NCBI GenBank assembly: GCA_030612265.1
Contig: JAUWOE010000006.1
Span: 1 to 40,417 of the forward strand
Length of the DNA: 40,417 bases
Reading direction: 5' to 3'
Origin: Promethearchaeum sp.
Lineage (GTDB): Archaea > Asgardarchaeota > Lokiarchaeia > Sigyniarchaeales > Promethearchaeaceae
The notes beneath the pieces are model-generated. The model was not told the origin of the DNA and did no database searches. It saw nothing but the letters and a program-made list of their open reading frames with translations. Below, piece after piece: positions 1 through 8,919 of this stretch. The translations under genes and the position numbers were made by a program. Numbering within the stretch: position 1 is the stretch's first letter; every line of letters starts with the position of its first letter.

Positions 1-235
1 GTTGTGGTATCACTCATCGTTATTACTATTATAAGATATCATTATTATTATTATAAGTAATTATTTACAGTTATAAGATATCAATTTTGTTTTGTTCTCT
101 AAAATGAGCCTCAAATGGATAAAATTCTTTCATTTAAAAGAAAACAGTTGTTCTGAAGGTAAATCGGGTTAAACTTCGTATATTTAGTAGATACTTAAAA
201 CTTTTATACTAATCCACCAGCATTTCTTGGATTTT

Positions 236-535
236 TTATTTAATTTCATTAATGGTTTTTGCATCCAATATTCCCAATTTTTTAATAAACCTTTGTCGAT
301 CTACTGTGCGAATTTGATCTATGACAATCCATCCCGTTTTACCTGCAAACCTTAATTTAACTCGAGTGGGATAGTCATGAGATTTTGTTGTCATTGGTGC
401 GAAAATTATAGTTTTTAAATATTTATTCATCTCATTAGGAGAAATCACTACGCATGGTCGAGTTTTTTTAATTTCATGACCAATTGTGGGATCTAAATTT
501 AATAAATACACCGAATATTGTTCAATTTTATTCAC
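236..535 (-). CDS. MazF/PemK-like endoribonuclease toxin
   Basis: 99 aa with the MazF pattern: 'LNLDPTIGHEIKKTRPCVVISPNEMN', 'IIFAPMTT', 'GWIVIDQIRTVDRQR'; follows a MazE-like ORF. Confidence 0.9.
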   Translation of the reverse strand: MNKIEQYSVYLLNLDPTIGHEIKKTRPCVVISPNEMNKYLKTIIFAPMTTKSHDYPTRVKLRFAGKTGWIVIDQIRTVDRQRFIKKLGILDAKTINEIK

Positions 536-547
536 AGGAATTTTAAA

Positions 548-802
548 TCACCAATCCCATGCTTCCAAATCAAATCCGTCATCGATTAGAAGTTCATCAT
601 CTTCAATCTTATGCATTTTTTTAAAAGCTTCTTCCCATTCTTTCCGGGGAGTATTGATTGATTTTATATGGATTTGCTTGGTTTCATCATCAATAATAAG
701 TTCTATCTTATTTTTAAGATTCAATCTTTCCAAAATATGCTTGGGGATTCTTATTCCTTTAGAATTTCCAATTTGAATCAGTTTAGTTTTTATTATTTCC
801 AT
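548..802 (-). CDS. MazE-like (AbrB/SpoVT fold) antitoxin
   Basis: 'KLIQIGNSKGIRIPKHILERLNLKNKIEL' swapped-hairpin AbrB signature and acidic C-terminus; directly upstream of the MazF-like ORF. Confidence 0.88.
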   Translation of the reverse strand: MEIIKTKLIQIGNSKGIRIPKHILERLNLKNKIELIIDDETKQIHIKSINTPRKEWEEAFKKMHKIEDDELLIDDGFDLEAWDW

Positions 803-837
803 ATAATTACAATGTAATTACGAGATAAAAAATATTA

Positions 838-1281
838 TTATTTGTTTGTGTTGATATTTGTAGAAGAATGAGATGAATTTTGACTCCAATCTTTAATTTT
901 TAATAGAGGAATCTTACTAAAGTGTTTTGTATTACGAGTAATTAATATTTCACTTTGATTAAGAACTATGCTTGCAATCAATACATCCATATCTCCGACA
1001 GGGTTCCCACTTTTGAGTAATTGCGCGTGAATTTGACTAAATAAATCTGCATCAATTAATTGAAAAGATAGAATTTCAAACTTCGCAAGAAAGTCTTTAA
1101 TATACCTAAGGTTTTTTGGGACATTATTAGTTAAATATGCACCTTCAAGCAATTCTGCATAATTAAAAATGGTTGTTTTCAACCTTTCTTCTTTATTGAA
1201 TAGTTCATTCAAATATTCTACTGCATATTTTGGTTTTTTTCTTAAGTAACTGATAATTAAATCAGAATCTATAACGACCAT
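838..1281 (-). CDS. VapC-like PIN-domain toxin
   Basis: 'MVVIDSDLIISYLRKKP' N-terminal acidic motif, 'GDMDVLIASIVLNQSEILITRNTKHFSKI' C-terminal PIN motif; overlaps the VapB-like ORF by 1 nt. Confidence 0.9.
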   Translation of the reverse strand: MVVIDSDLIISYLRKKPKYAVEYLNELFNKEERLKTTIFNYAELLEGAYLTNNVPKNLRYIKDFLAKFEILSFQLIDADLFSQIHAQLLKSGNPVGDMDVLIASIVLNQSEILITRNTKHFSKIPLLKIKDWSQNSSHSSTNINTNK

Positions 1282-1553
1282 TATAATTTCTCCAAATTTA
1301 GGTTATCTAAACTTTTTCGTGGAATTTGTCGTGCTTTTTCGAGAATTTTCTCAATTTTATCCCATTCATCATCTTCAGCTAAAACTCCCGCGAAAGATTT
1401 AAAATCTTCTTCATCATTCGGCTCTTTTTTTAAATCTAATAATCGATCCACTAACTCTGAGAATGATTCATTTTGTTTTTTCTTTGATTTTAGACGTTTA
1501 TAGGTTTCAGGTGTTAGCGAGATTGTTTTTTGTACCATAATAAAGAAAAACAC
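1281..1553 (-). CDS. VapB-like antitoxin (likely true start at MVQKTISL)
   Basis: 'KTISLTPETYKRLKSKKKQNESFSELVDRLL' typical archaeal VapB DNA-binding N-terminus; coupled to the PIN toxin. Confidence 0.85.
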   Translation of the reverse strand: MFFFIMVQKTISLTPETYKRLKSKKKQNESFSELVDRLLDLKKEPNDEEDFKSFAGVLAEDDEWDKIEKILEKARQIPRKSLDNLNLEKL

Positions 1554-1649
1554 TATTTAACTATTTATATTTAACTACTTAAATTTATAAAAAATAAATA
1601 TAATATCTGCTCTGGTTCTTGGTGGCCCTCGAGGTCAAGTAAAAATTAA

Positions 1650-2243
1650 TCAAAATGCTAATTTCTTTGAAAAATCTAATAGCCTATCTAATGTAGAAGA
1701 TAATTTCATCAAAGAAACTTTTTTTTTTAACCAATTCAGATCACAAGAGTCCTTATTATTAGCAAAAACATTAAGAAAATCAATAATATCATTATATTCG
1801 AGTAATTCGGAATCAGGGATATCAGAAATATCGCCTAAAAACCAAACTTTACCAAGTAGGATATATTCAACTGAAGCTATTTTAAGATTCATTTGATTAT
1901 AAGGTTCAATGACTCATGTATTAAGTGCTTCTATATCGATAGGCTTCTTTGCTATTTTAATATCCAACCGCATTACTGATAAATTATCAAAAATTGATGC
2001 ATTTGTGCTTTCTTTAAATGCCATTTGAACTTGCTCATGAAGTACATCAAAATTATTATCTTCTAATTTTTCAAGGAATTTTGAAATTTTTTCTGGATTA
2101 TTTTCAAGAATTAGATCAATATCGGTTGTCGTTCGAGCTCTTCCTCTAATAATTGCTGCTAATCCTCCGATAATAACATAATCTAGCTGAATTTCTGATA
2201 TAATTTTCTCTAATCTGGAGAGGATATTTTCAATTTCTGCCAT
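1650..2243 (-). pseudogene. Nucleotidyltransferase (MNT/AbiEii-type) split by an in-frame UGA at 1914-1916
   Basis: ORFs 1914-2243 and 1650-1892 are in the same frame, separated only by TGA and 7 sense codons (VIEPYNQ). First part has 'YVIIGGLAAIIRGRARTTTDIDLIL' (GG...DxD); second part has the C-terminal 'MNLKIASVEYILLGKV'. Confidence 0.7.
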
Positions 2244-2514
2244 TTGATGTTCTTCTCCTCATTTTTTTTAAATTATGATCAATTTCTATTAGCTTCTTCA
2301 TTTTTTCATGTATTTCTTGTTTCGATGCATCAGGATACTTGTTTTCAAGTCCAATACGAATAGATTGAAACATGTTATGTGTTAAACTATCAGTGATATC
2401 CAAAGGATGATGTCCTTTTTTAATTAAATATTGAAAATGTTCCCAATCTCTAAGAAATTTTGAAATTCTTCGAGTTAAGCGTTCATTCTTGGATTCAATG
2501 ATATAATTTTCCAT
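2230..2514 (-). CDS. Small helical partner protein of the nucleotidyltransferase (TA-like pair)
   Basis: 94 aa, overlaps the start of the NTase ORF by 14 nt; 'SIRIGLENKYPDASKQEIHEKMKKLI'. Confidence 0.5.
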   Translation of the reverse strand: MENYIIESKNERLTRRISKFLRDWEHFQYLIKKGHHPLDITDSLTHNMFQSIRIGLENKYPDASKQEIHEKMKKLIEIDHNLKKMRRRTSNGRN

Positions 2515-2630
2515 CAGTTATTACCTTAACATTATTATATATAATTCTGGGTTTTAAAACTATGTGTATTTAAAATTATGAAAGAAGCAAAGTATGAGAA
2601 AAAAATGAACGTATTGAAACTGACATAATA

Positions 2631-2798
2631 GTGTTCTATATACTTTCGGGGATTATTCTTATCGCTGGAGGCATTTTACTAGCAATGAATCGGAAAGTTG
2701 CACGTATCCTTATTCTGGTGGGAGGAATTCTTGGAATTAAAGATATTGGACTCATCGCTCTGATGGTTTTACTTATTTTTATCAAGAAAGAGGAGTAG
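2631..2798 (+). CDS. Possible small membrane protein (GTG start, 55 aa)
   Basis: Manual translation VFYILSGIILIAGGILLAMNRKVARILILVGGILGIKDIGLIALMVLLIFIKKEE; two hydrophobic stretches; no clear RBS. Confidence 0.3.
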   Translation: MFYILSGIILIAGGILLAMNRKVARILILVGGILGIKDIGLIALMVLLIFIKKEE

Positions 2799-2892
2799 AA
2801 TTGGTTTAGGTGATTAAAAATTATTTAATAATTTTTTTTTTTTTGAATTAGATTTTCATTATATCATGAAAAAAGGGTTGTAATAAGTTTTT

Positions 2893-2911
2893 AATGGCTT
2901 TGAGGGGGAAT
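2893..2911 (-). repeat. Degenerate tRNA 3'-end-like repeat (possible relic att site)
   Basis: aatggctttgagggggaat versus aatggcggctctgagggggaat at the tRNA-Sec 3' end (3-nt deletion plus one substitution). Confidence 0.35.
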
Positions 2912-3212
2912 ATGTTTTCTTGTTTTCCAAGTGTTAAGCTATGGGATGTTTTCATAGTCGATATTATTCATCGTGTATCTATTCTAGCATATTCGTGGTT
3001 GTAGCTTAGTTTGACAATTTATCAAATTTTATAATAAAAATGAATGGTTAAACTTCTTTAGTCTTAAAAAATATCGAAGAGTTCTATCATTGAATTTTCA
3101 AATATAAAAACTCCATAATGGATTGTTCTTTAATAAAATTGTTAGGAATCGAAAGGAAACAAATAAAATATTTAAAGCAGAATAACAAACTGAGATAACG
3201 AGTTAACAGAAA

Positions 3213-3878
3213 ATGAAAATTATAGGTATCAGTAGTAGTGGGAGAAAAGCTTCTTATTCAAAAAGAATCGTTAAAAATATTCTAGAAGAATCTGGTATTG
3301 ATTATGAAATGATTCATCTAGCTGAATTGGATATTAAAGGTTGTTTAGGGTGCCTTAAATGTGCAAAAAATAATAAATGTGTACAAAATGATGATTTTCA
3401 AGCAATTGTAAATAAAATAAATGAAGCTGATGCCCTAGTTTTTGGGGGATCTAATTATTATGGTGTGTTAAACGCTATTGGACATGTTTTTTGGGAACGA
3501 ACTTTTTCTTTACGACACCGTGAATCTTTTCTGTTCGCAGGTAAATTGGGTATTGCTGTTGGACTGAATCGTGACAGTGATAAACAAGAATCCACTAAAT
3601 TTATAGAAAAAATGATGCTTAGTAATAAAATGGCAGTTATTGCCACTTTCACAGATTCAGGGCATGAGCAATGTTATGACTGTGGATTTGGTCATAATTG
3701 TGTGGTTGGTAATGTTTTCGCTAATATGGGTTTAACTACGTCTGAATTAGCTGAAAAAAATCGACCCGTTGAATATGGAATCGATGTTCAAAATAAAGCT
3801 AAGGCAATAGGAAAGATGTTAGGATCTATCTTATCAGCAAGAAAAAACACGAAAGTTAAGAAGGAAGAGAATAAATGA
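3213..3878 (+). CDS. Flavodoxin/NADPH-dependent FMN reductase family (iron-sulfur flavoprotein-like)
   Basis: 'MKIIGISSSGRKASYSKRIVKNIL', 'IKGCLGCLKCAKNNKCVQNDDFQ', 'ADALVFGGSNYYG'. Confidence 0.85.
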   Translation: MKIIGISSSGRKASYSKRIVKNILEESGIDYEMIHLAELDIKGCLGCLKCAKNNKCVQNDDFQAIVNKINEADALVFGGSNYYGVLNAIGHVFWERTFSLRHRESFLFAGKLGIAVGLNRDSDKQESTKFIEKMMLSNKMAVIATFTDSGHEQCYDCGFGHNCVVGNVFANMGLTTSELAEKNRPVEYGIDVQNKAKAIGKMLGSILSARKNTKVKKEENK

Positions 3879-3950
3879 TAAAAAGTGTATAGAGATCATC
3901 CTTACATGGCCTTGAGAAGACTAGAGACATATCAATGAAATAACAGAAGG

Positions 3951-3970
3951 TGGCGGCTCTGAGGGGGAAT
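3951..3970 (-). repeat. tRNA-Sec 3'-end direct repeat (T-arm 3' strand, acceptor 3' strand and CCA)
   Basis: tggcggctctgagggggaat, 20/20 identical to the 3' end of the tRNA at 8920-8939, same orientation. Confidence 0.8.
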
Positions 3971-4031
3971 TGAAAAATATTTTGATACTATCGGTATCAA
4001 TTCGATTTCAATAACCAATAAAAAAAAAATC

Positions 4032-4811
4032 CTACATTACATAATGATAAATGTAAATATAATCAAATATCCCGCAATCTTCTTTTCTCAATTTGGTGTA
4101 TTTAGCTAGAAATTTAGCTTCAAATGGCGCAGTTGGCTTTTCATTCGAACGGTGGTTATGATAGTCTTTAAAACGCTTTAAATATTGATCTACTAATTTT
4201 CTAGCTTCTTCATATGCGTCTGAACAATATTCAAATGCAGTATGACATATTTCATAAGGAACTTTGGGATGTTTAGTATTAAATTTCTGTATTAATTCCC
4301 CCTTTTTCTCAATAATCTCTTTTTCTCCTGAATTTTTCCAAAAGCAGATCGTTCCTCCTTCGCTTAACTCTTTATAAAAGAATGCATGATCAAATCTTTC
4401 AGCAAAATGTAATGCATCTACGAAGACCATTCTTGGTGCATTTCGTAGTAGTACATCATCATTATCGATAGTTTTCAAAAGAAATTCATATGGATGGTCC
4501 TTTGCTTGAAATTTATCTACCGTTTTTATTTCAATTTTCTCCAAAAAATCGCTAATCCGATCCCAGACTATGTCTTTATTCCCACTTGATGGAATACGTA
4601 CCGATTCACAGAAATTTTGTAATTCTATCTTTAAAATATTATCAAACAATGAGTTTTCGTTAAAATTTGGGTGTTCCATCAATTTGTTAATGAAATTATC
4701 TCCCGATTTCTTATGAGAGATATTATAATGTGTGAGGAATTCAGAAATTCTTGATTTAGAGAAGTAAGAAAGAAAAATGACTAATTTATTCATACTTTTA
4801 TTACTTTTCAA
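4032..4811 (-). CDS. Hypothetical protein, possible SAP-like DNA-binding helices
   Basis: 259 aa; 'LQNFCESVRIPSSGNKDIVWDRISDFLE' resembles a SAP motif; otherwise unrecognised. Confidence 0.5.
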   Translation of the reverse strand: MKSNKSMNKLVIFLSYFSKSRISEFLTHYNISHKKSGDNFINKLMEHPNFNENSLFDNILKIELQNFCESVRIPSSGNKDIVWDRISDFLEKIEIKTVDKFQAKDHPYEFLLKTIDNDDVLLRNAPRMVFVDALHFAERFDHAFFYKELSEGGTICFWKNSGEKEIIEKKGELIQKFNTKHPKVPYEICHTAFEYCSDAYEEARKLVDQYLKRFKDYHNHRSNEKPTAPFEAKFLAKYTKLRKEDCGIFDYIYIYHYVM

Positions 4812-5058
4812 AATTAAAAAATATTTCTATCGGTATCCATATAAAAATTTTTTATCTAAAAATGGATATCAACAGCTTCGGATTACCCCATCTGGACTTG
4901 TAATGTATGAGAAGAGAATAGAGTAAAGCAAGGGATCTTCCATTATTAACCTTCTTATCTTGGTTTAATGTCTGGCTAACAAAATATCTATATAATTTTC
5001 AAAAAATTTTTTTCCAATTCCTGAGATTTCATAAAATATCTACTTGTGAAATTATTGT

Positions 5059-5082
5059 ATGGCGGCTCTGAGGGGGAATCGA
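5059..5082 (-). repeat. tRNA-Sec 3'-end direct repeat
   Basis: atggcggctctgagggggaatcga, 24/24 identical to 8919-8942 of the tRNA-Sec gene, same orientation. Confidence 0.85.
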
Positions 5083-5146
5083 TGGGAGTATAAAAATTAT
5101 ATTTCGATAATTATATGAATAGGAGAGTGTTCCTATATAAATAATA

Positions 5147-6592
5147 GTGGAACCTTACGCGTTAAAAAAATGTCTCGAAATTCTCACGGATTATTTGGAA
5201 TACTCCAATTATTCATTAGAATCTAGGCTACATAATCGGGATGATAAACATTTTATCCCTCAGAAAACCTATTCAGTGATTTTAAAGGATTTACGAGGAA
5301 TCATAAGATGGTTTAATAAAATTCAATTTGCTACTCAAAAAACCTTACGTGCTTTGAATTTGGGTTCAATAACAGATTTACAGCGGTCCGAATTGTACTA
5401 TTGTGTATATTGCATGCATTGGAAGCACGTGTCACATAAATATCTTCAAAAAGAATTTGATGATCTCCAGGCAACATTCCCTGATCATACAATCCCAGTT
5501 TGGAATTCCCTCTTATTCCAATTCTTAGAGAAATTTAGCCATTTTTCTTGGGAAATAGCCCTTAAAAATAAATCCTTATCAGAAAAAATAAGCATATCTC
5601 AAGCAGTTCCTTCTTTTTTTGTGGAACACTTAATCCCAGTCATGTCGGAACAAAAAATACAAGCCAATGCTAAAGCAATGAATCCCTTTAAGGATCAAAA
5701 TTTTATCACGCTCAGAATAGTTCTCGACAAAGGAAATGATGAAAAATTGGTTACTTTAACCAGAGATAAATGTCTTCAATATATGCATCAAAATGGGATT
5801 AAGACTAAAACTGATTCTGATATCCCCTTTCTAATTCATATTCCAATGGATCAACGTAATCTTATCTCAAAATCTCAATTATATCAATCAAATAAAATAA
5901 TTTTTCAAGATAAATCCGCAGTTATAGCATGTTTATTAATCGATCCGCAACCTTTGGAACTAATTCTTGATGTTGCTGCCGCCCCAGGGATGAAAACAAG
6001 ATTAATCCAAGAATTGACCTTCTTTCAAAGCGTAATCATCAGCGGGGATATCCACCGAGACCGTCTTAAAAAAACTAAAAAATTACTGGATCAATTGAAT
6101 ACAAAAAACACCCACCTCATCCAATGGGATGGAGCTAAATTACCTTTGCGAGTTGGAGTTAATTCTGAGCGACAAATGTTTGATAAAATTCTGTTAGATG
6201 CTCCATGTTCGGGATCAGGTACTTTTTTAAATGATCCTGAGATGAAGTGGCACCAAAATAAACACATTTTGCTAAAAAATGTCATTATTCAAGAAAAAAT
6301 CTTGAAACAGCTTAAAAATTATATACAAATGGGAACGACCTTGGTCTATGCAACTTGCAGTTTATATCCCGAGGAAGGGGAATATCAGATAATTAAACTA
6401 ATTAACAAGCCTTGGTTTCAAGATTTGACCCCTCAACCTTTAATTAAAGGTATTTCTCCTCCATATTTTATCAATGAATCTCTAAAAACATTGATTTCCA
6501 CTCAAGAAAAAAGAATTATTGGATTGGGGCGAATTTTTCCTGCTAAACATCATACTCAAGGTTTCTTTTTTGCCAAATTTACCCGCTATTAG
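5147..6592 (+). CDS. RsmB/NSUN-family SAM-dependent m5C RNA methyltransferase (GTG start)
   Basis: 'LDVAAAPGMKTRLIQEL', 'LLDAPCSGSGTF', 'LVYATCSLYPEEGEYQI' motifs of Nol1/Nop2/Sun methyltransferases. Confidence 0.9.
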   Translation: MEPYALKKCLEILTDYLEYSNYSLESRLHNRDDKHFIPQKTYSVILKDLRGIIRWFNKIQFATQKTLRALNLGSITDLQRSELYYCVYCMHWKHVSHKYLQKEFDDLQATFPDHTIPVWNSLLFQFLEKFSHFSWEIALKNKSLSEKISISQAVPSFFVEHLIPVMSEQKIQANAKAMNPFKDQNFITLRIVLDKGNDEKLVTLTRDKCLQYMHQNGIKTKTDSDIPFLIHIPMDQRNLISKSQLYQSNKIIFQDKSAVIACLLIDPQPLELILDVAAAPGMKTRLIQELTFFQSVIISGDIHRDRLKKTKKLLDQLNTKNTHLIQWDGAKLPLRVGVNSERQMFDKILLDAPCSGSGTFLNDPEMKWHQNKHILLKNVIIQEKILKQLKNYIQMGTTLVYATCSLYPEEGEYQIIKLINKPWFQDLTPQPLIKGISPPYFINESLKTLISTQEKRIIGLGRIFPAKHHTQGFFFAKFTRY

Positions 6593-6685
6593 GGTTTAGT
6601 TTAACTATAGTTAATCGATATAAGTGTTAAAAAATCAGCTAAAATATTTGGTATTTAAGTGTTAAACAATAGTTAAACTTTAAGA

Positions 6686-6711
6686 GCGGCTCTCGAGGGG
6701 AATCGAATCCT
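6686..6711 (-). repeat. Diverged tRNA 3'-end-like repeat
   Basis: gcggctctcgaggggaatcgaatcct compared with gcggctctgagggggaatcgaacccc in the tRNA-Sec gene; same orientation. Confidence 0.6.
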
Positions 6712-6914
6712 GACACATCAAATTGATACTCACACTGTGTACACTGGAATTCATCCCAGTCTTCTGCTTGTGTCAATCACTTTTGACCACGGGATGGGCA
6801 AATATCAGACTTGGAAGATTCTCCCTTAAAAAAATATTTAAAGATTCTATCTTCAATTCTCTACTTCATACTCAATTCTCGATCAAAATTAAGGAATCAA
6901 GAAAGTTTGATAAT

Positions 6915-7508
6915 TCAATTTGAAAAAATTTTATCATATTTTCCCTGAATCGCATGTTTGATATTGTACTCCGTCATGGAATAAAGATATTGAGCGATAA
7001 CATCTTTTGAGTGAACCATACCTTCTTCCATCCATCTTTTCAACACGGTGAAAAGCCCCCCTGTGAAATACTCAGTTAGGTATAGAAGAAGCGTGGGTTC
7101 GAATTTTAATTTGAGTTTATCAAGAAGGAGTGGAGTCAAATATCCGATATAATGCTGGAATTGCTTGAGGAGCAAATACTCTTTCCCTGCTCTGAGTAAG
7201 TTTCCAATGAGTTCTTTTTGATTTTCAAATTCACCCAGAATCACATAAATAAGGTCTAAACTTACTTCTGGGCTCTTTTCAAGAAAGGAAGACATGGTTC
7301 CTGTAAATGTTTCAAACACAATGTCAATACAGGAGATCAGCAGATCATCGACTGTTTTGAAATGAATATAAAAGGTGGGACGTGCAATATCGGCCCTATT
7401 GGTTATTTTGGATATGGAAATTTTATGGTAAGGAAGTTCTTTCATCAATTCCAGTAGTGCATCCTGCATCCATTTCTGGGTACGTTTTGATCGTCTATCA
7501 GTTTTCAT
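6915..7508 (-). CDS. TetR-family transcriptional regulator
   Basis: 'RSKRTQKWMQDALLELMKELPYHKISISKITNRADIARPTFYIHFKTVDDLL' TetR HTH. Confidence 0.92.
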   Translation of the reverse strand: MKTDRRSKRTQKWMQDALLELMKELPYHKISISKITNRADIARPTFYIHFKTVDDLLISCIDIVFETFTGTMSSFLEKSPEVSLDLIYVILGEFENQKELIGNLLRAGKEYLLLKQFQHYIGYLTPLLLDKLKLKFEPTLLLYLTEYFTGGLFTVLKRWMEEGMVHSKDVIAQYLYSMTEYNIKHAIQGKYDKIFSN

Positions 7509-7560
7509 TTTCTAACTATCAATATATATAAAGAAGGGTAGTTTAAAAATAAATAACATT

Positions 7561-7594
7561 TATATTAGAATATACATTTATAAATTAGAATATA
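7561..7594. promoter_or_regulatory. Candidate TetR operator in divergent intergenic region
   Basis: TATATT-AG-AATATA inverted repeat at 7561-7574; direct repeat ATTAGAATATA at 7564-7574 and 7584-7594 (20-bp spacing). Confidence 0.4.
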
Positions 7595-7640
7595 ATTGTA
7601 ATGTATAACTAAACATTTCATTATATGGGAAGGATTTAAA

Positions 7641-8534
7641 ATGTCCGAAAAAAAAAAATCAAAGCTTATCATAGCAGTTATAATACTATATACCTTAGTG
7701 AACATCCTAGTTCACATTTTTGGCGGGAAAGTCTTGCAAGCTGCAACAATTGGGATTGGATTGACAGTATTCACTTATCTACATGGGTCTTCAAGGTATA
7801 GTCTAAAAGATCTTACCATCTTTTTTGCTTTAGCCACAGTATTTGGGTTGTTCTATGAAAATCTCAGCATTCTAACGGGTTTTCCATTTGGATTTTATGT
7901 ATATGCAGATGGTTTGGGTCCATACCTCCTGCATGCTCCGATATTAATTGCCCCAGCATACTTTGCCTTAGGATACATTTCGTGGAATACCACATCAATA
8001 TTACTGAATAATTATAGTAATAAGCTACAAGGATGGAATGTCATCATCTTTCCAGTAATATCCACGTTTGTCACAGTCATGATAGACATTGTGTTAGACC
8101 CCACTTGGGCAACCATCGAAAACACATGGATATGGTTTCAAGGAGGTCCTTATTTTGGGATTCCTCTATCAAATTTTCTAGGGTGGTATCTATGTGTGTT
8201 CACATACATGTTATGCTTCTCAGTTTACTTGTCTAAAAAGAAGAATGTGGAAGATACCGAGATCATGAAAAAGAAGAGCTTTTGGTATCAAGTAGCCATA
8301 ATGTATGGGTTAATCGTGATTCAAATCCCAATTTTAGCGATCCTCAATACAAATGAAGCAGTAACCACGCACACGGGGCAAATTTGGTATACAAACGATA
8401 TTTACTGGTCCTCAACTTTAATTGCAATTGCAACTGTAGGTTTTGTATCTTTATTGAGTGTGATTAATGTATGGAATAACAAGAGTTTGGAAAAGAAGTC
8501 CACATTAATTTCTGAGGCTGATGAAAAAATTTAG
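7641..8534 (+). CDS. Carotenoid biosynthesis protein family (DUF422/CruF-like) membrane protein
   Basis: 'FPFGFYVYADGLGPYLLHAPILIAPAYFALGY', 'MIDIVLDPTWATIENTWIWFQGGPYFGIPLSNFLGWYL'; multiple TM segments. Confidence 0.75.
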   Translation: MSEKKKSKLIIAVIILYTLVNILVHIFGGKVLQAATIGIGLTVFTYLHGSSRYSLKDLTIFFALATVFGLFYENLSILTGFPFGFYVYADGLGPYLLHAPILIAPAYFALGYISWNTTSILLNNYSNKLQGWNVIIFPVISTFVTVMIDIVLDPTWATIENTWIWFQGGPYFGIPLSNFLGWYLCVFTYMLCFSVYLSKKKNVEDTEIMKKKSFWYQVAIMYGLIVIQIPILAILNTNEAVTTHTGQIWYTNDIYWSSTLIAIATVGFVSLLSVINVWNNKSLEKKSTLISEADEKI

Positions 8535-8667
8535 CTGAGGAGGGCAGTATCTCTTCTTATAATTTAAAAGTTTTCATCAATTTGGAAAAAAATTTTTCCC
8601 ATTATAGCAAAAAATCGAAAATATTATTGGATATATTCCTTTATTCCAGATAGGAGTCGATATTAAC

Positions 8668-8769
8668 ATGGCGAAGAATACAATCCGTAAAAAAAAATCT
8701 GAAACTAATCGAGCTAGTAAAAAGAAGGCAGCCAAAATTAATAAAATAGCGATAAATGATAAGAAGTAA
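8668..8769 (+). CDS. Possible 33-aa lysine-rich basic peptide
   Basis: Manual translation MAKNTIRKKKSETNRASKKKAAKINKIAINDKK; preceded by 'taggag' purine-rich element. Confidence 0.4.
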   Translation: MAKNTIRKKKSETNRASKKKAAKINKIAINDKK

Positions 8770-8919
8770 TAATAATCTCTGTTATTTTTTCTTTTAAGTT
8801 GAATAATCCGTAATAATTTATGAGATAATTCTCATAACCATTTTTTCCTCTTAAATTAAACCCACAAGATCTTCTTTTCCGGATTATCATTTTGAGAATA
8901 ATTATTTAGCAGACAAGAA

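Noticed and set aside
486-776. 96-aa plus-strand ORF
   Set aside because: Antisense to the MazE/MazF-like genes, Ser/Ile-rich with no domain; overlap artefact.
1620-1640. 'ggtggccctcgaggtcaag' resembling another tRNA 3' end
   Set aside because: Similarity to the tRNA-Sec 3' repeat is too weak; no flanking tRNA structure.
3905-3920. 'atggccttgagaaga' as a further tRNA-end repeat
   Set aside because: Lacks the GGGGG T-stem core; chance similarity near the real copy at 3951.
6723-6923. 66-aa plus-strand ORF before the TetR gene
   Set aside because: Overlaps the TetR 3' end, no domain; the opposite strand carries the more plausible zinc-knuckle fragment.
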